Of a stretch of DNA of 64,000 nt, positions 1 to 11,726 are shown one piece after another (position 1 is the stretch's first letter; every line of letters begins with the position of its first letter). Position numbers and translations under genes: made by a program. This DNA comes from Centrapalus pauciflorus (Eukaryota > Streptophyta > Magnoliopsida > Asterales > Asteraceae): positions 1-64,000 of the forward strand of contig JAANYP010007573.1 in NCBI GenBank assembly GCA_020465985.1, given 5' to 3'. The notes under the pieces are model-generated. The model was not told the origin of the DNA. It worked only from the letters and a program-made list of their open reading frames with translations, and made no database searches.

Positions 1-1844
1 ACACTAAAGCAATGAAAGTACATGTCTACAGTGATTAAGTCTAACTATTACAACATCATAATTGTTTTAGAAGTAGAAATCCCAGCCCAAAGCTATTACA
101 TTCAAGTACCAATAGCTTCTAAAGTCTCTGAGATAATGAATTGAAATTGCTTAAGTAGAAAGTCCTGCTACACTTTTGCCTTTGCCTGAAAACATGGTGA
201 GTCAACTGTAAGGTAATGCTTAGTGAGATAACAGATTATGCAAAAAACAAATATTTCTTTACAAGCAATGCTTAACCATGGGCAGTGTAAGCCCCATGTA
301 TGTGAAAACAGGCAGTGTAAGCCTCAATGTATGTGTAAACCATGCATTGCTAGCATGGGGTTGGCAGTTCAAATGCTGATCGGGGATGTGCCGAACCTGA
401 CGGGATAACGAGTGGGATGATCAGTCCCCGACAGTGGCGCCCCTGCTGGCCAGCCCAGTCTAGGTCGCAGCAGATTGTGAAGTAATGATCATAGATGCAG
501 TGCAAGCTGATGTAAATAAATGCACTTTTCAATCGAACCGCTGCTACATGTGTAGTACAATGTCAAGTACGAGTGTGCATCTAACAACAAATCATTACGA
601 GTGCAATGATGTATAGGAACAATGTGGAACAGGCCAGGGAATGTATAAACAGGAATCAAAAACAATAAATGTGTCGAATGACAATCTGTTACTCACAGTG
701 ATTGGTATAGTGTGCTTGTCTCTGAATCAAATGTGTGTTTTGAGAACACCAATGATCTGTAAGGTAAGTGTAATAGTGAATTTGTGTCAGTAATTGCGTA
801 AAATTGTATTCTGTATTTTTCAAATGAAATGGGTTCTGATTCGGACCACAAAATCCGAATTCGGAGGGTCCGAATTGTAGTTTGGCCGAATTTGGTCTCT
901 GGTCCGAAATTAGCATTGGTCCGAATTGAGTAATGGGGTCGAAATTGACACTGATCCGTAATGGGAAATGGGGTCCGAATTAGATTGGTCCGAAAATGGA
1001 GTAACCCGAAATGTGTAGTCCGAAATCACTATAGATCCGAAATGGTTAATGGTCCGAACTGGGTTGATGATCCGAATTCGGATGGATCATCAATCCGAGT
1101 TCATACTTAGAAAATTTTCCAATATTTTCCAGAATTATGTTTTTGACCATTTTTGCATGTTTTGAGTCTAATATTGCAAATATAAGCTTAGTAACATTGT
1201 TTTAACTTATATCATAACTTGTATGTACCAAAAATCCCACATTTGTGTCCATTTTCTACAAGTTTTCGAAGAACGCACACTAAAACACACACATAATTTT
1301 AGAAATCATACTTAGAGTGTGAATCTGATTCTGAAATTTTGTATACTACATCTTACATGCTCGAATTCAGATAATCTATTATAATATATGAGATGCATTA
1401 ACATTTGCATCTTGAATCTTAGAAATCGGTTCACGTAAAAACCGACTTAAAAACTTCAAAAATCCGTAATATAGGGAGATTGTTACCTTGATTTGATACT
1501 TGCAGTTGCTATAGTTCCTTAATTGCTACTTGTTTCCAAATTTTGCACTTGAAATTGTTGATTTCTTGGTTTTTCTTGGATCAAAGCCGAGAGGAAGAGA
1601 GAGTAGAGAGAGAATCGATTTTAGAGAGCGAGTGTAGTGAGAGAAGATGTTGGTGAAAATGAAGGGTTTCTCTCTTTTATTCCTATTTTTGACCCATTTG
1701 CATAACACACCCCTCAACTTTGTATTTTCTCATTTAACTGATAATAATGATCAAAACTGACTTAAATTGATTTAATATTCCATAAGTACAATAATTGAGT
1801 CTTAAAATCGTAAATTACATATAATTAAAATTTGGGATGTTACA
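1..1844 (-). mobile_element. Ty3/gypsy LTR, left part cut by window edge
   Basis: Read on the minus strand, an LTR begins with TGTAACATCCC at 1844 and runs to lower coordinates. It resembles the LTR of the gypsy element at 46079-55794: a similar start, a CT-rich leader followed by GAAAATTTGG-like sequence, a degenerate CCGAA array, the phrase CACTGTGAGTA, and a GC-richer block. The right boundary is clear. The left end is outside the window or unrecognised. It appears to be inserted in the LTR that occupies 1845-3623. The short ORFs here are not coding. Confidence 0.6.
842..1105. repeat. degenerate CCGAA repeat array in LTR
   Basis: About twelve copies of a core CCGAA(A/T), most within GGTCCGAATT-like units, are spaced 15-30 bases apart. 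Some are self-complementary (CCGAATTCGG). The array lies inside the LTR at 1-1844. Similar arrays lie in the LTRs at 3624-5061 and 46079-48506. Confidence 0.75.
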
Positions 1845-3623
1845 CATAGTATGAATCAACAATGAATGATCAAATATAAAGCAACAAGTACATCGTATAT
1901 GACTTTATGAAAATCTAATACTAGAACTCACAGTGATTGGTTAACAAGGTTCCCAAGGCCTTCCAAAATAATCACAGTAGCCTCGAGAATGGCTAAGACT
2001 CGCGACCAAGCCTTTTTCTATTCGATTCGCCTATAAGCATTCATAAGGCGAACACATAAGTTTCCGAACACGATATAAGACCCTATTAGAGGTCTAAAGA
2101 TGGTGGGACGCCAAACCGAAGGCACTAAGTCCAATAGATGCCCTAGGAGTTCCGGAATGGTTTAAAGACCTTCAAACCCTTAAAACACTTAATTTAGACG
2201 TGCATTGAACATACCGGACCCGAGCATCGACCCCCAACCTTGGAAAATGAAATTTGGAGGCAGCAGGGTGGTCATGGCGCGACCCAGGGGGGTAGCGCCG
2301 CGACCAAGGGCCTGCCCACCCTCTGACTGCACATTAAATCCTTTAAATGCACCAAACCTACCCAAAACTCCCATAAATGCTTCTAACACTTGAAATGGAC
2401 TTGACAACCCACATAACCAACATATTAAGGTCATTCAAACCCCTATAAACATAATAAAATTATTTCATAACATTTCATGATTACGAGGAGCTCATTCGGA
2501 CTCCGAACGAGTCCGAAAATGACCGAAAACTCCAACCGGCAACACCGAGCTCCATTTGAGCTCGAATCCAATTCTAACCATTTCCATAGCATTATTAACT
2601 GTACATGGGCCATGATTAGACATTCAACTCACATTTAGACTTTCAAACCAAACCCCAAAATGTTTTGGAACTCGTTGTGGCATTTCACCGAACACTTGGC
2701 GTGCGGTTTGGGCCTAAAACGCCAAATTGAGTTCTTGCTCGTGATTTGAGTTACCCAACATATGAAAACACTTTATTATCATAAATAAACACTTTCTAGA
2801 CATATTGGCACCATTAAAACTCATTCCATGATTCCATGGAATTCATATGGACTCAAACCGAGTCCCTAAATGACCAATACACAATTGAGTCTTCAAAACC
2901 CCAAATGAGTTCATACTAACTTCCATTCAACTTCATGGCCTCAACAAACACATTTGACCCATAATTTAACATACGAAATGTACAAAACACGTAAACCCAT
3001 TTCCATTCACCATTGGAGCTCAAAAAGGAGCTCCAACTAGGGTTTTCATTCCATGACACTAACTCACCCAACCATTTACATAAATATGACCCAAATGACT
3101 CAATAACCCATAAATATTACTCCATAAAAGATTTTAGGGTCATAAACTAACCCAATCATAAAAACCCACTTAGGGTTATGTTCTCTCAAAATGAGGAACA
3201 ACCAAGAAAATGAAGGGAAAATGAAAGGGAGTGTGATATACCTTCAAAGGGGGTACCAAATATCAAAGAATGATCTTCAATCTTGAATCTTTGATCCACC
3301 AAGCAAGAACCCTAATCTCTTTTCTCTCTTTTCTCCATAATTTCAAGAAAATAAAGTGTTGGTGTGTGTGGGTGGTGTGTTGGACGGCCAACATAAAGAA
3401 AGGGGGTGGCAAGTTTGGCTTTTTGGCCAATTTGCCCCCTCTACAATATCCCACATACACTTAACCCCCTAACCAATATTTCTTTCAATTAAATTTCCAA
3501 CCAACCAAACTATAATACTTTAAATTCGTATTTATGTCAATTATAACCGAGTATTACATTTAGCAACTTCAAATATTATAATTAGCTCTTATTTAATTGT
3601 TTTACAAATTTTGGGGTGTTACA
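1845..3623 (-). mobile_element. Ty3/gypsy LTR (same family as 23858-27248), truncated
   Basis: On the minus strand it starts TGTAACACCCC at 3623. Its sequence is the diverged reverse complement of 23858 to about 25715. Both carry a block around GCATCGACCCC, the GGTCGCG-rich motif, several GAGCTCCAA(T/C) phrases, and CACTGTGAGTTCTAGTATTAG near the low-coordinate end. The match stops near 1910 and another LTR starts at 1844, so this copy is probably interrupted by that LTR. It is itself inserted in the LTR at 3624-5061. No gene is present. Confidence 0.65.
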
Positions 3624-4723
3624 AACAAGCAACAATGTGCATCTAAATCTACGCAAGTTAGTAGAATTACAAACGAAAGTGAAACAACATGTCTCATCAG
3701 GCAATAGCTAACATAAAGCAGATTTAAACATGCGAAATCATCTGTACTCACAGTGGGTGCGTTAATTAATAACAGTCAATTTTATTTCTACTCGGACTTT
3801 CAACCGGATCCACAAAGTACCCCCACTGTGGATTAAACAACACCACAAGGGACCTGTTAAGTCAGTTGTAACACAACATCATGTCAATAGTTTTTTAATT
3901 TCATAAAACTAAATTTTTATAAGTTTTGCAACATTTGACCCGAAATTCGGATCCATACCCGAATTCGGACCCCACCCGAATTTGGACCACCTCCAAGTTC
4001 GGACTACATCCTAGTTCGGACCAGATATAAGTTCGGATCCTACTGTTTCGGCCCATCCGAATTCGGACCCCGACCGAAATTCTACACTTTGGGAAATATT
4101 ATTCTGTTTTGTATATCAGCAGTCCGGACCTCATCCGAATTCGGACCAGATCCAAGTTCATATCAATTCCGAATTCGGACATTCTATGTTCATGCTTGTG
4201 CAGTTTAAATATTTTACAGATTCCATTTTTTATTAATATGTACCAGTTTTATGTCTGGAAACCATTAATATAAGCATAATGCACACTTTTTTTTATCATA
4301 ATCGATTCAAAATGTGTACCAAATCAGGTCTTATTTGACCACTTTTATACATCCGTCGAACACACACACACACACACACACACTCAAACACACACTAAAA
4401 TTCCAAAATCATACCTAGGGGTTGATTCATAAACTGAAATTTAGTACATAGCATCTTATACACTCGATTTAAACATATTCATAACAATATATCACATGCA
4501 TTAACATCTGCGACTCCAAATCAGTGATTCGGGGTTCATCCAAAAACCGAATAAAATGCTCATAAATCCGAAATTTAAAGGATTCTTACCTCAATTCTTT
4601 GGTTGCAGTGTTTATAATTCCTTCCTTGCAACTTGAATCCAAATTTTCAGCTTCAAATACCACAATTTGATGATCTTTAATTGTTTAGAGAGAGAGAGAG
4701 AGCCGAGAGAGTAGAGTTTTAGA

Positions 4724-4754
<31 letters not shown>

Positions 4755-5061
4755 TGGGATGGTTTAAAATGAAAGACTTTGAGTCTTTTATTCCCATTTT
4801 CAATCTTTGGCACATCTAGTCCCTCAACTTATCCGGTTCCATTAAATACTGATTTTATAAAATAAAGAATTCTATCTTTATTTTATTATCCTTAACATTT
4901 GTTAATAATTATATTTACTTAATAGATTGAAATACTTAATTTACGAGTAATGCATCCAACTTATAATTAATCTAAATTTCAACTCAACATAATTATATTA
5001 AACTCAATAATTCAATCTAATTAACTTCAATTACATCATTTTAAATTATTAGGATGTTACA
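3624..5061 (-). mobile_element. Ty3/gypsy LTR related to the 46079 element, interrupted
   Basis: On the minus strand it starts TGTAACATCCT at 5061 and follows the order of the 46079-48506 LTR: an AT-rich start, AATAAAAGAnTCAAGTCTTT, a CT-rich tract (4685-4755), a CCGAA array, then the ACAGGTCCCTTGTGGTGTT and ACTGTGAGTAC blocks. The match ends exactly where TGTAACACCCC of the next LTR begins (3623). A (CA)n run lies at 4361-4382. The remainder of this LTR should lie left of the window if the nesting is intact. Confidence 0.7.
3945..4190. repeat. degenerate CCGAATTCGG array in LTR
   Basis: A run of imperfect units around CCGAATTCGGACC and CAAGTTCGGAC, many of them self-complementary. It occupies a place in this LTR comparable to the 842-1105 array in its relative. 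Confidence 0.75.
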
Positions 5062-5295
5062 TGTGATAATCAGAGTGCTATTCAGATTGCTCGTAATTCT
5101 GTCTTCCACGAGCATACGAAAGATATTGAGATTGACTGTCATTTGACTCGTCATCATTTTCGCATTGGGACCATTTCGTTGCCTTATGTTCTGTTCACTA
5201 TGCAGATTGCTGATATTTTTACAAAGGCTCATTCGACTTCCCGTTTCTGCTTCTTGGCTGACAAACTCTCAATGCTTGTTGCAGTGGCATTATGA
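5062..5295 (+). pseudogene. Ty1/copia RNase H C-terminal fragment
   Basis: An open frame of about 77 codons begins exactly at the edge of the gypsy LTR and ends in TGA at 5293-5295. It contains CDNQSAIQIARNSVFHEHTK, RHHFR and ADIFTKA, which are the hallmarks of the end of Copia RNase H (the CDNxSA motif and the LADIFTK block). The frame is open but has no start and no upstream RT. It is therefore the tail of a Copia pol cut by the LTR that ends at 5061. It is followed at 5300-5307 by a purine tract, as expected before a 3' LTR. Confidence 0.85.
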
Positions 5296-5813
5296 GTTTG
5301 AGGGGGGATATTAACATATATATCCTTCTTATTATAGTTAGCATAGTAGAAGGTTGATTTTGTCATTTTTATAATCTTTTCTTATATGTATTATTTTCAT
5401 CTTTCATTGTTCTTCACTTCAATTCTAATAGAAAACCCTAACCGTATTGCTTACTCTCAATGATGTTCACCTTTCCCCAATTGGTCGACTGAAAGATCGG
5501 AAAACAATTATAGACTACATCATATAAAAAATCATCATGAATTCATGGTGAAGGAGAACATATAGAACAAAACAAAAACAATGTTGAATAGAAGGTTCAC
5601 TGACCTTAGAGATCATTCGTTTAACAATGATATATTCACCTTTCCCCAATACCTATTCTGCAATGACCTATCAAATAAAAAAATAAAAGAATTATTGTGA
5701 GGTAGAGTACAATAGACATGCAAGTTAAAACACATTAATACTCTTCAATGGTGGCAGGAATTGTGAAATTCCCCTCATCCTAACATCGTCAAAATTGCTT
5801 CCTTTTTGTACTA
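5296..5813 (+). other. purine tract and probable remains of a Copia 3' LTR
   Basis: A polypurine tract (GAGGGGGG, 5300-5307) follows the RNase H stop by a few bases. It should be followed by the 3' LTR, but the sequence after it starts ATATTAACATAT rather than TG. No second LTR is available for comparison, so the LTR end cannot be set. Nothing else is recognised. Confidence 0.4.
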
Positions 5814-5821
5814 ACTATAGT

Positions 5822-7208
5822 CAGGGCCGGTCTTGAGGTTTTTAATGCCCAGGGCGAAACGATAAAAAAAATGCCCTTGTCTAAATACTTAAACAAATAA
5901 CACATTAATTTTTAAGGATTTGGAACCTAGTCAAGCTAAGTGGTTCATCCCCACGCTAATTTTTATTAGAAAAAAATGGTTACAACTTAGATACATAAAC
6001 ATTCGACAACAAATACAACATATATCTTTGAAAAAAAATTATCTAAAATGATGTCTTCGTGCATTTTTCGAAGCAAATACATCAATTACTTTTTAATAAT
6101 TGATGTTTGCTAGAATCAAATTGTACTTCACTCTTGCTTTGAAATCAGATTGTAATCCTCTGTAATTTTTAGAAAATCATCGAATTAGATGTAATTTTAG
6201 ATTTAACATACTAAATAATTTGAAATTTTAGATTTAATATACTAAATACTCTGTAATTTTAAAGTTAATATGCAAAAATCAGATTTAATAAAGTAAATCA
6301 GATAGCATAGCAAGATGAGCCTGGCATAGCAAGTGGCTTGAGCCTAGCATAGCAATATTTAGACCTCTGACTGATTGAGCCTAGCATAGCAAGTGGCTTA
6401 AAAGACTTAAAACACACTTTTTTCAGATAACATAACTCTAAAACTCCTTGAATTCTTGATTAACAAAAATGCAAGATGAGCCTAGCAGATGGATTTAAAT
6501 TTACAATAGAGTGATTTAGAGATTCTGCATCCTCACCATACATCAGGCATCGGCTACCTCTTCTATGTGAGTTATCTATGTAGAAGCTGGTCGAGACTAG
6601 CACGACAAACACAAATACACTTTTCTTACCCAAACAACCATCATCAAGAAGAGCATCATCAATCAAGTGAAAAAAAAATGTTAACCCTTACATGGTGCTA
6701 TCTGCACCGCACCGTTTTCCACCGCCCAGACCCACCGCCACTTCGTTTCCACCGCCGCTTCGTTTTATCACCTAATCAGTTGAAGTGTGTTGTTGTTTTC
6801 CACTGTAGCCGCTTCGTTTTCCACCGCCTGTTGTGATGAAACCTAATAAAATCCAGCGGCCTCATTAAGACATTAACCCATCCATCTTCTACGCCGCAGC
6901 AACGCTTTGGGTGCGTGACCTTTCCTCTCCCTTGACTCCTTGGATTTCGCTTGGTTCCCCTCAATTTTAGTCCCGCCGTAGCAACGCTTGGGGACAAGGG
7001 AGGCTGGAATCAACGCACGCACAGGAAGTCAGGAACTAGGAAGCCTGATTTTGAATTTGAAGTGGGCTGGACCGGTAAACCTTATGTAATTGGGCTAAAT
7101 ATGAACCTAGTATAACTAAAATTTGGGTTAAAATTTGTTGCCCATTGGTTTTTGCTGCCCTGGGCCGAAGCCCAGTTCGCCCCCCCCCCCCCCTTTGGGC
7201 CGGCCCTG
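5822..7208. mobile_element. hAT-like non-autonomous DNA transposon, 1.39 kb
   Basis: Terminal inverted repeats CAGGGCCGG(T/C)C / CCGGCCCTG border the unit. Flanking 8-bp target duplications ACTATAGT (5814-5821) and ACAATAGT (7209-7216) differ at one base. Subterminal sequence near both ends also mirrors (GCCCAGGGCGAA and GCCCTGGGC). The interior has a short repeat GAGCCTAGCATAGCAAGTGG near 6315-6400 and a GC-richer stretch (6690-7000) with repeated CTTCGTTTTCCACCGCC-like units. No transposase is recognised. Short ORFs in the GC-rich stretch are not convincing. Confidence 0.75.
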
Positions 7209-7216
7209 ACAATAGT

Positions 7217-7995
7217 AGCATCCAACTACTAAACAAAAAAAAAAAAAAAAGAATTCGTTAACTACAAAAAATGAAATGACAATACTATCCTTTTAATTTG
7301 GATTTAAGTCATAGATCTAAAACTAACCTTTCATGAAGCTCAAAGAACTAAGCTAGTAACATTAATGGTGGACTGCAACATTGGCCTAATGACAAAGGCC
7401 GGACAAACTGTTATGAACGGAATATATATTTGAGGATGTTTGGATTTGCGTTTGAAAAAATGTTGTAACGTTTTAAAAACTAATAATCAGATAATAGCTG
7501 TAACAAAAAGTGCTGCCGAAAAGGCGAAAATATAATGTTTGATTTAGCTTCTGCTGTATTCTATCGTAATTGTCAAATAATCAGTTTTTAAAGTGTTTGG
7601 ATTTGCGTTTTAATATGCAAAATGACCAAATAATCACTAATTAACCAAATAAGCTACAATTTTTAACTTATGAAAAAGTGTGGTAAGATTAACTCTAAAC
7701 GCAAATAATCACTTATTAACGTATGCAATCCAAACACTTTAAACCAATTATTTACGTTCTTGTAACGTAATAAACTGATAATCTCATTCATAACGCAAAA
7801 TCAAACACACTCTTAAACGAATTTCCTTTGTTAATTATGCAGTTTAAGTTATTATTTTTACGACAGAAATGCTCGTAAAAAAGACCATATACTTGGTGTG
7901 TCATCGTTTGTTATCAGTTTTATGTAAACTTTTCCTATTCGATTTCAAAAACAAGAGGCAACTTTTATATAAAATAACTCAAGGAAAACAGACAC
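7217..7995. mobile_element. MITE within MITE (about 7432-7814 and 7591-7740)
   Basis: An outer unit begins GATGTTTGGATTTGCGTTT near 7434 and ends AACGCAAAATCAAACACAC near 7810. Inside it, a second unit starts AAGTGTTTGGATTTGCGTTT (7591) and ends GCAATCCAAACACTT (about 7738). Both ends share the same TIR, so a copy seems to have inserted in a relative. Boundaries are approximate and superfamily is not assigned. The flanks 7217-7431 and 7815-7995 show nothing recognisable. Confidence 0.55.
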
Positions 7996-8003
7996 CATGT
8001 GAC

Positions 8004-8574
8004 TAGGGATGGCAACGATGCGGGTTCGGGGCGGGGAATGTAAATACCGTCCCCGTTTAAAAAAACCGCGAGGACTAAACGGGGATCCCCATCGGGTATG
8101 CGGGGAATCGGGTAACCCATTTATAAATCAATGGTATGAAATTTAATCACGTGGTTCATAATTTAAGCTTAAAACGTCCATGTATGTTAAAATTTCAATA
8201 CTAATATTAAGTTAAATTTGTAATACCTATCAATGATAACGAAAAAAACATTATTTCATTAAATTATATGTAAATAAATAAATTTTTTAAATTATACGTA
8301 ATAATTTTTATGTATAATATATAAAATAGATAAAATTATTCATCTTTTATATATAATATATATATACAATATAAATATCATGTTGCTATTAAAAGTAATC
8401 GGGGTATTCGGGGATTTAAACGGGTTATGTAATCGGGTATACGGGACGGGTATTAGCAATACCGCACCCGCCCCGTCCCCCGTTTAACTTAATCGGGTTC
8501 GGAAAAATCCGTCCCGTTTAGATCGGTTTTCGGTTTTCCCCATCGGGTTCGGGTTTTTTTTTTTGCCATCCCTA
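8004..8574. mobile_element. hAT-type MITE, 571 bp
   Basis: TIRs TAGGGATGGCAA / TTGCCATCCCTA are perfect. A perfect 8-bp target duplication CATGTGAC flanks the unit (7996-8003 and 8575-8582), which is diagnostic of hAT. Both ends have subterminal CGGGT/ACGGG-rich sequence. The middle is AT-rich and non-coding. A second, reverse-orientation copy starts at 63911. Confidence 0.92.
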
Positions 8575-8642
8575 CATGTGACTTTGGTATTGGATTCTCA
8601 ATGATATGTATTCCTTAATTTACATCTATCTATCTATCTCTA

Positions 8643-8936
8643 TCTATACTATTAAAAGAGTAACTAAATGCCACATGGCATGCTCTCATTGAATTTGCCA
8701 CATGGCATGCTCTCATTGAATTTGCCACATGTCGCTCTCTCCTTTTGCCACGTCATTTACTGATTTTATTTTTAAATTTTAAAGCAAATCAAATCTATGT
8801 AAATCTAATATGGATTAATTTAATAACTAACTAACTAAAATTAAGCAAACTTTATTATTCATATAATTATTATATTATACATATATAAATATCAATTTCT
8901 AAAATTAACTCATGTAATACATGGGTAATAACCTAA
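8643..8936 (+). mobile_element. short non-autonomous Helitron
   Basis: The 5' end reads TCTATACTATTAAAAGAG, a typical plant Helitron start. The 3' end has a hairpin CATGTAATACATG followed by GGTAATAACCTAA, with CTAA in place of the usual CTAG. A tandem duplication of about 30 bp (TGCCACATGGCATGCTCTCA) lies near the 5' end. It matches the ends of the minus-strand unit at 27490-27974. Confidence 0.6.
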
Positions 8937-9415
8937 TTCCTAATAAAAGAGTACACACGTCTTATCATCTACGCAGTAAACCAACACAAAGATGATCAAG
9001 AGTAGATTAATGCTAATTAATCTGATCGATTTCACACCCAAACAAAAATAGATTTCACACAAATACACAAATCGATAGCACACATAAACACAAACACAAA
9101 CAATTTTTTTTTACCACAGGTCCCTTTGATTGTTCCGTCTGTATGACCTGTTGGATCAAAATTGCCAACTGATAACATTAAAGTGTATAATGATTACATT
9201 TGACGTAGATGTTTTTGGTAGGAGCATCGACTAAAATAATAAAAATTAAAAGTTTAATACTTTAAAAAAGAAAGGTAACGATCTTTAGTTTTTTTGACGT
9301 TTAAAATAATCAAATTTACATCAAACCGCTTCAGAAATTCGTTAGACAATAGTGAACATTAACATTTACTTATTGCCAACCGATAACATTAAAGTGTATT
9401 ATGATATTGGGCCTT
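8937..9415. other. no gene; short direct repeat
   Basis: AT-rich sequence. A segment CCAAC(T/C)GATAACATTAAAGT occurs twice, near 9167 and 9375, followed by similar bases each time. No ORF, RNA gene or transposon end is recognised. Confidence 0.4.
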
Positions 9416-9430
9416 TATCAAATAATAGTT

Positions 9431-10335
9431 TTTTTTAACGACTGGTGTGGTGGTTATCGGCTAGGCCCAAGTGCTGACAGATCCCGGTTCGATCCCCACC
9501 ACAATGTTAAGTTAGATTAAAATCTCCAAAGTTAGATTAGTTCACCTGAAGGGAAAAACTCCAAAATCTGCCTCAAGTGAGGATCGAACCCGGGTAACAA
9601 CCCTTCCCAAGCCCCATAAGGAAACTTGGTGGCCACCAGTAGGGGTGTTCAAAACATTCCGACACCGAAAAACCGTACCGATTTTAAGGTTAACCGAACC
9701 AAATTTTCTAGTATTTTCGGTTTGGTTAACCGAACCGGAAAAAATCTTCGGTTTCAGTTTCGGTTTAGGTTCACGATTTTGGTGACGGACGGTTAACCAA
9801 AAAACCGAAAAAAATTTATTTTATATAATTTAATGTTTAGACCTATAAATAATAGCATTTATCTTAACAATAATATATTATTTTAGCTCATCTATTAGTC
9901 CACATTAATTTTTAAATCCAAAACAACAAAAAACAACATTAGAACGACTAATTTATGAAATATTATATAAATTTTTTTTTTGTTTCTATTAGATTATGAA
10001 AGAAATTGTTCAGTCGTTTAAAGATCTTTTATAGATGATTTGTAGCCTTATTCATCGCATTTATTATCTTGGACTTTTGAAGTTTTTAGAAACTAAATAT
10101 TGAGATATTTTAATTTAAAAAATGATTTATTAAATAAAAAATGGTTAATTGGTCAACCGAACAACCGAACCGAAAAACCCGGTTAACCGATTATCGATTA
10201 ACCGGTTTTTTCGGTTTAGGTTTAGGTTCACGAAATCATCGAACCGATATCTCCGGTTAACCATCCGAAATGTACTTTCGGTTTCGATTAACCATCCATG
10301 AACACCCCTAGCCACCAGGGTGCAACCCTGATGGT
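9431..10335 (-). mobile_element. tRNA-derived SINE-like element split by a MITE
   Basis: A 15-bp direct repeat TATCAAATAATAGTT flanks it (9416-9430 and 10336-10350), the length expected for a SINE target duplication. A perfect pol III B-box-like motif GGTTCGATCCC lies near 9486 on the plus strand, and another (GGGTTCGATCC) lies on the minus strand near 9580-9592. The T-run at the left end would be the A-tail of a minus-strand element. Without the inserted MITE (9640-10318) it is about 226 bp. Orientation is uncertain because the B-box motifs face each other. Confidence 0.65.
9640..10310. mobile_element. hAT-type MITE, 671 bp, inserted in the SINE
   Basis: TIRs TAGGGGTGTTCA / TGAACACCCCTA are perfect and are flanked by a perfect 8-bp duplication GCCACCAG (9632-9639, 10311-10318). 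Subterminal regions repeat GGTTAACCGA and GAACCGAAAA on both strands. The AT-rich centre has no transposase. An ORF at 10145-10384 only crosses its end and is not a gene. Confidence 0.92.
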
Positions 10336-10350
10336 TATCAAATAATAGTT

Positions 10351-11172
10351 GTTCACTTGTTCCTGTATAGTCAAAACATATCATAACGAGTCATAATTAG
10401 GCATTAACATATCATGATGGACCAAGTTGGGCATTAACACATACTTATTGTTCACTTAAGGTCATAAAAGGTTATATTTGGTTATGTTGAGCGTTAACAA
10501 ATATTAGTTGATTCTGTTAGGTCTCAACATATACTTTTTGTTCAATTATGCTCATAAGACATTATAATAGGTCATCTTGGGCGTAACAAAAATGAGATGT
10601 TTTATCACGTTATAAGGTGTTATAATGGGTCATGTTTGACATTAATAAATACTAGTTGTTCCTATCATGTTATAACACTGTATAATTCGCTATATTAGGT
10701 CATATATGGTATAATGGTCTACAAGGGTCTTATCGTCCTAACTATAGCTAACGAGTGTACATGTAATAGAATGTCACAATGATCACATTGGGGGTTTAAC
10801 AATGATCGTTTGCTCATATACAATGACGGTGTATTATAAACAGTTATATTGAGCAACAATAAGTTTTATTGTTAATATATTATATTAATATGCTATATTT
10901 AACTGTATGAGCCTTTACAGGACGAGACGACTTACATTGGACCTTAACCATACTAGTTAATCTCGTATAATGTAATAACATGTTGTAACTCATAATATTA
11001 GGTCTCAATAAGTATTTAATGTTAATATAAGATAATAATATGAGTCTCGATAATAATATAAATTTTATATTACCATAGTTAGATATAATGAACCTCAACA
11101 AATATTTATTGTTTGTATAAGTTAATAAAACATTATAGTGGAATTGTTATAAAAAATTTTATAAGGACTCAA

Positions 11173-11174
<2 letters not shown>
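10351..11174. repeat. degenerate tandem-like repeats, no gene
   Basis: Loose units containing TAGTTGTTC, GTTATAA, GGTCAT and GCnTTAACAAATA recur every 60-120 bases. They are too diverged to set a period by eye. No coding or transposon signal is seen. Confidence 0.45.

Positions 11175-11265
<91 letters not shown>
11175..11265. repeat. (TA)n microsatellite
   Basis: About 90 bases of uninterrupted TA. It borders the palindromic element on its right. Confidence 0.98.
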
Positions 11266-11268
<3 letters not shown>

Positions 11269-11638
11269 CGAGAGAGTACAACCTGTTACACAGTGCACCA
11301 GAAGGTACCACGTCTAAAAATATTTTTTTTGAAATTTTTATTCACAAACCTGTTTTAATTAACATTATGAAGATCATATGTAAATTTCACATACATTCAC
11401 ATCTCCTAACTCTTAAAAAGAGATGTGAACGCACACTTACATAATTTTGAATATATGTGAACGTGCATTTATGTGATTCGTGATTTCATGCACTTAGAGT
11501 GTTCGGATTTGCGTGAAATTCACATGTGGTCTTCATAATGTTAATTAAAACATGTTCATGAAAATTTTTTTCAAAAGAATTACTTTTAAGGGTGGTACCT
11601 TCTGGTGCGCTGTATAATGGGTAGTACTCACTTGAACC
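11266..11638. mobile_element. TA-embedded palindromic element, family P1, copy a
   Basis: The left end is GTTCGAGAGAGTAC, with CACCAGAAGGTACCAC inside it. The right end is GTGGTACCTTCTGGTGCGC, then ACTCACTTGAACC. The ends are therefore inverted repeats. The middle has mirrored segments AACATTATGAAGATCATATG / CATGTGGTCTTCATAATGTT. (TA)n lies directly on both sides (11175-11265, 11640-11656). Related copies are at 29735-30111, 32847-33268 and 56491-56873. No coding potential. Confidence 0.8.
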
Positions 11639-11726
11639 TATATATATATATATATAAAGTTAAACTAATTAATGAGTGATTATCGATGGATATTAAAACA
11701 CTGAGGGATTTGTGACAGTTACTTAC

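Noticed and set aside
6567..6836. 89-codon ORF rich in His, Arg and Phe in the hAT-like element
   Set aside because: It consists of repeated TTCCACCGCC units; the opposite strand is also open, and no transposase motif is present.
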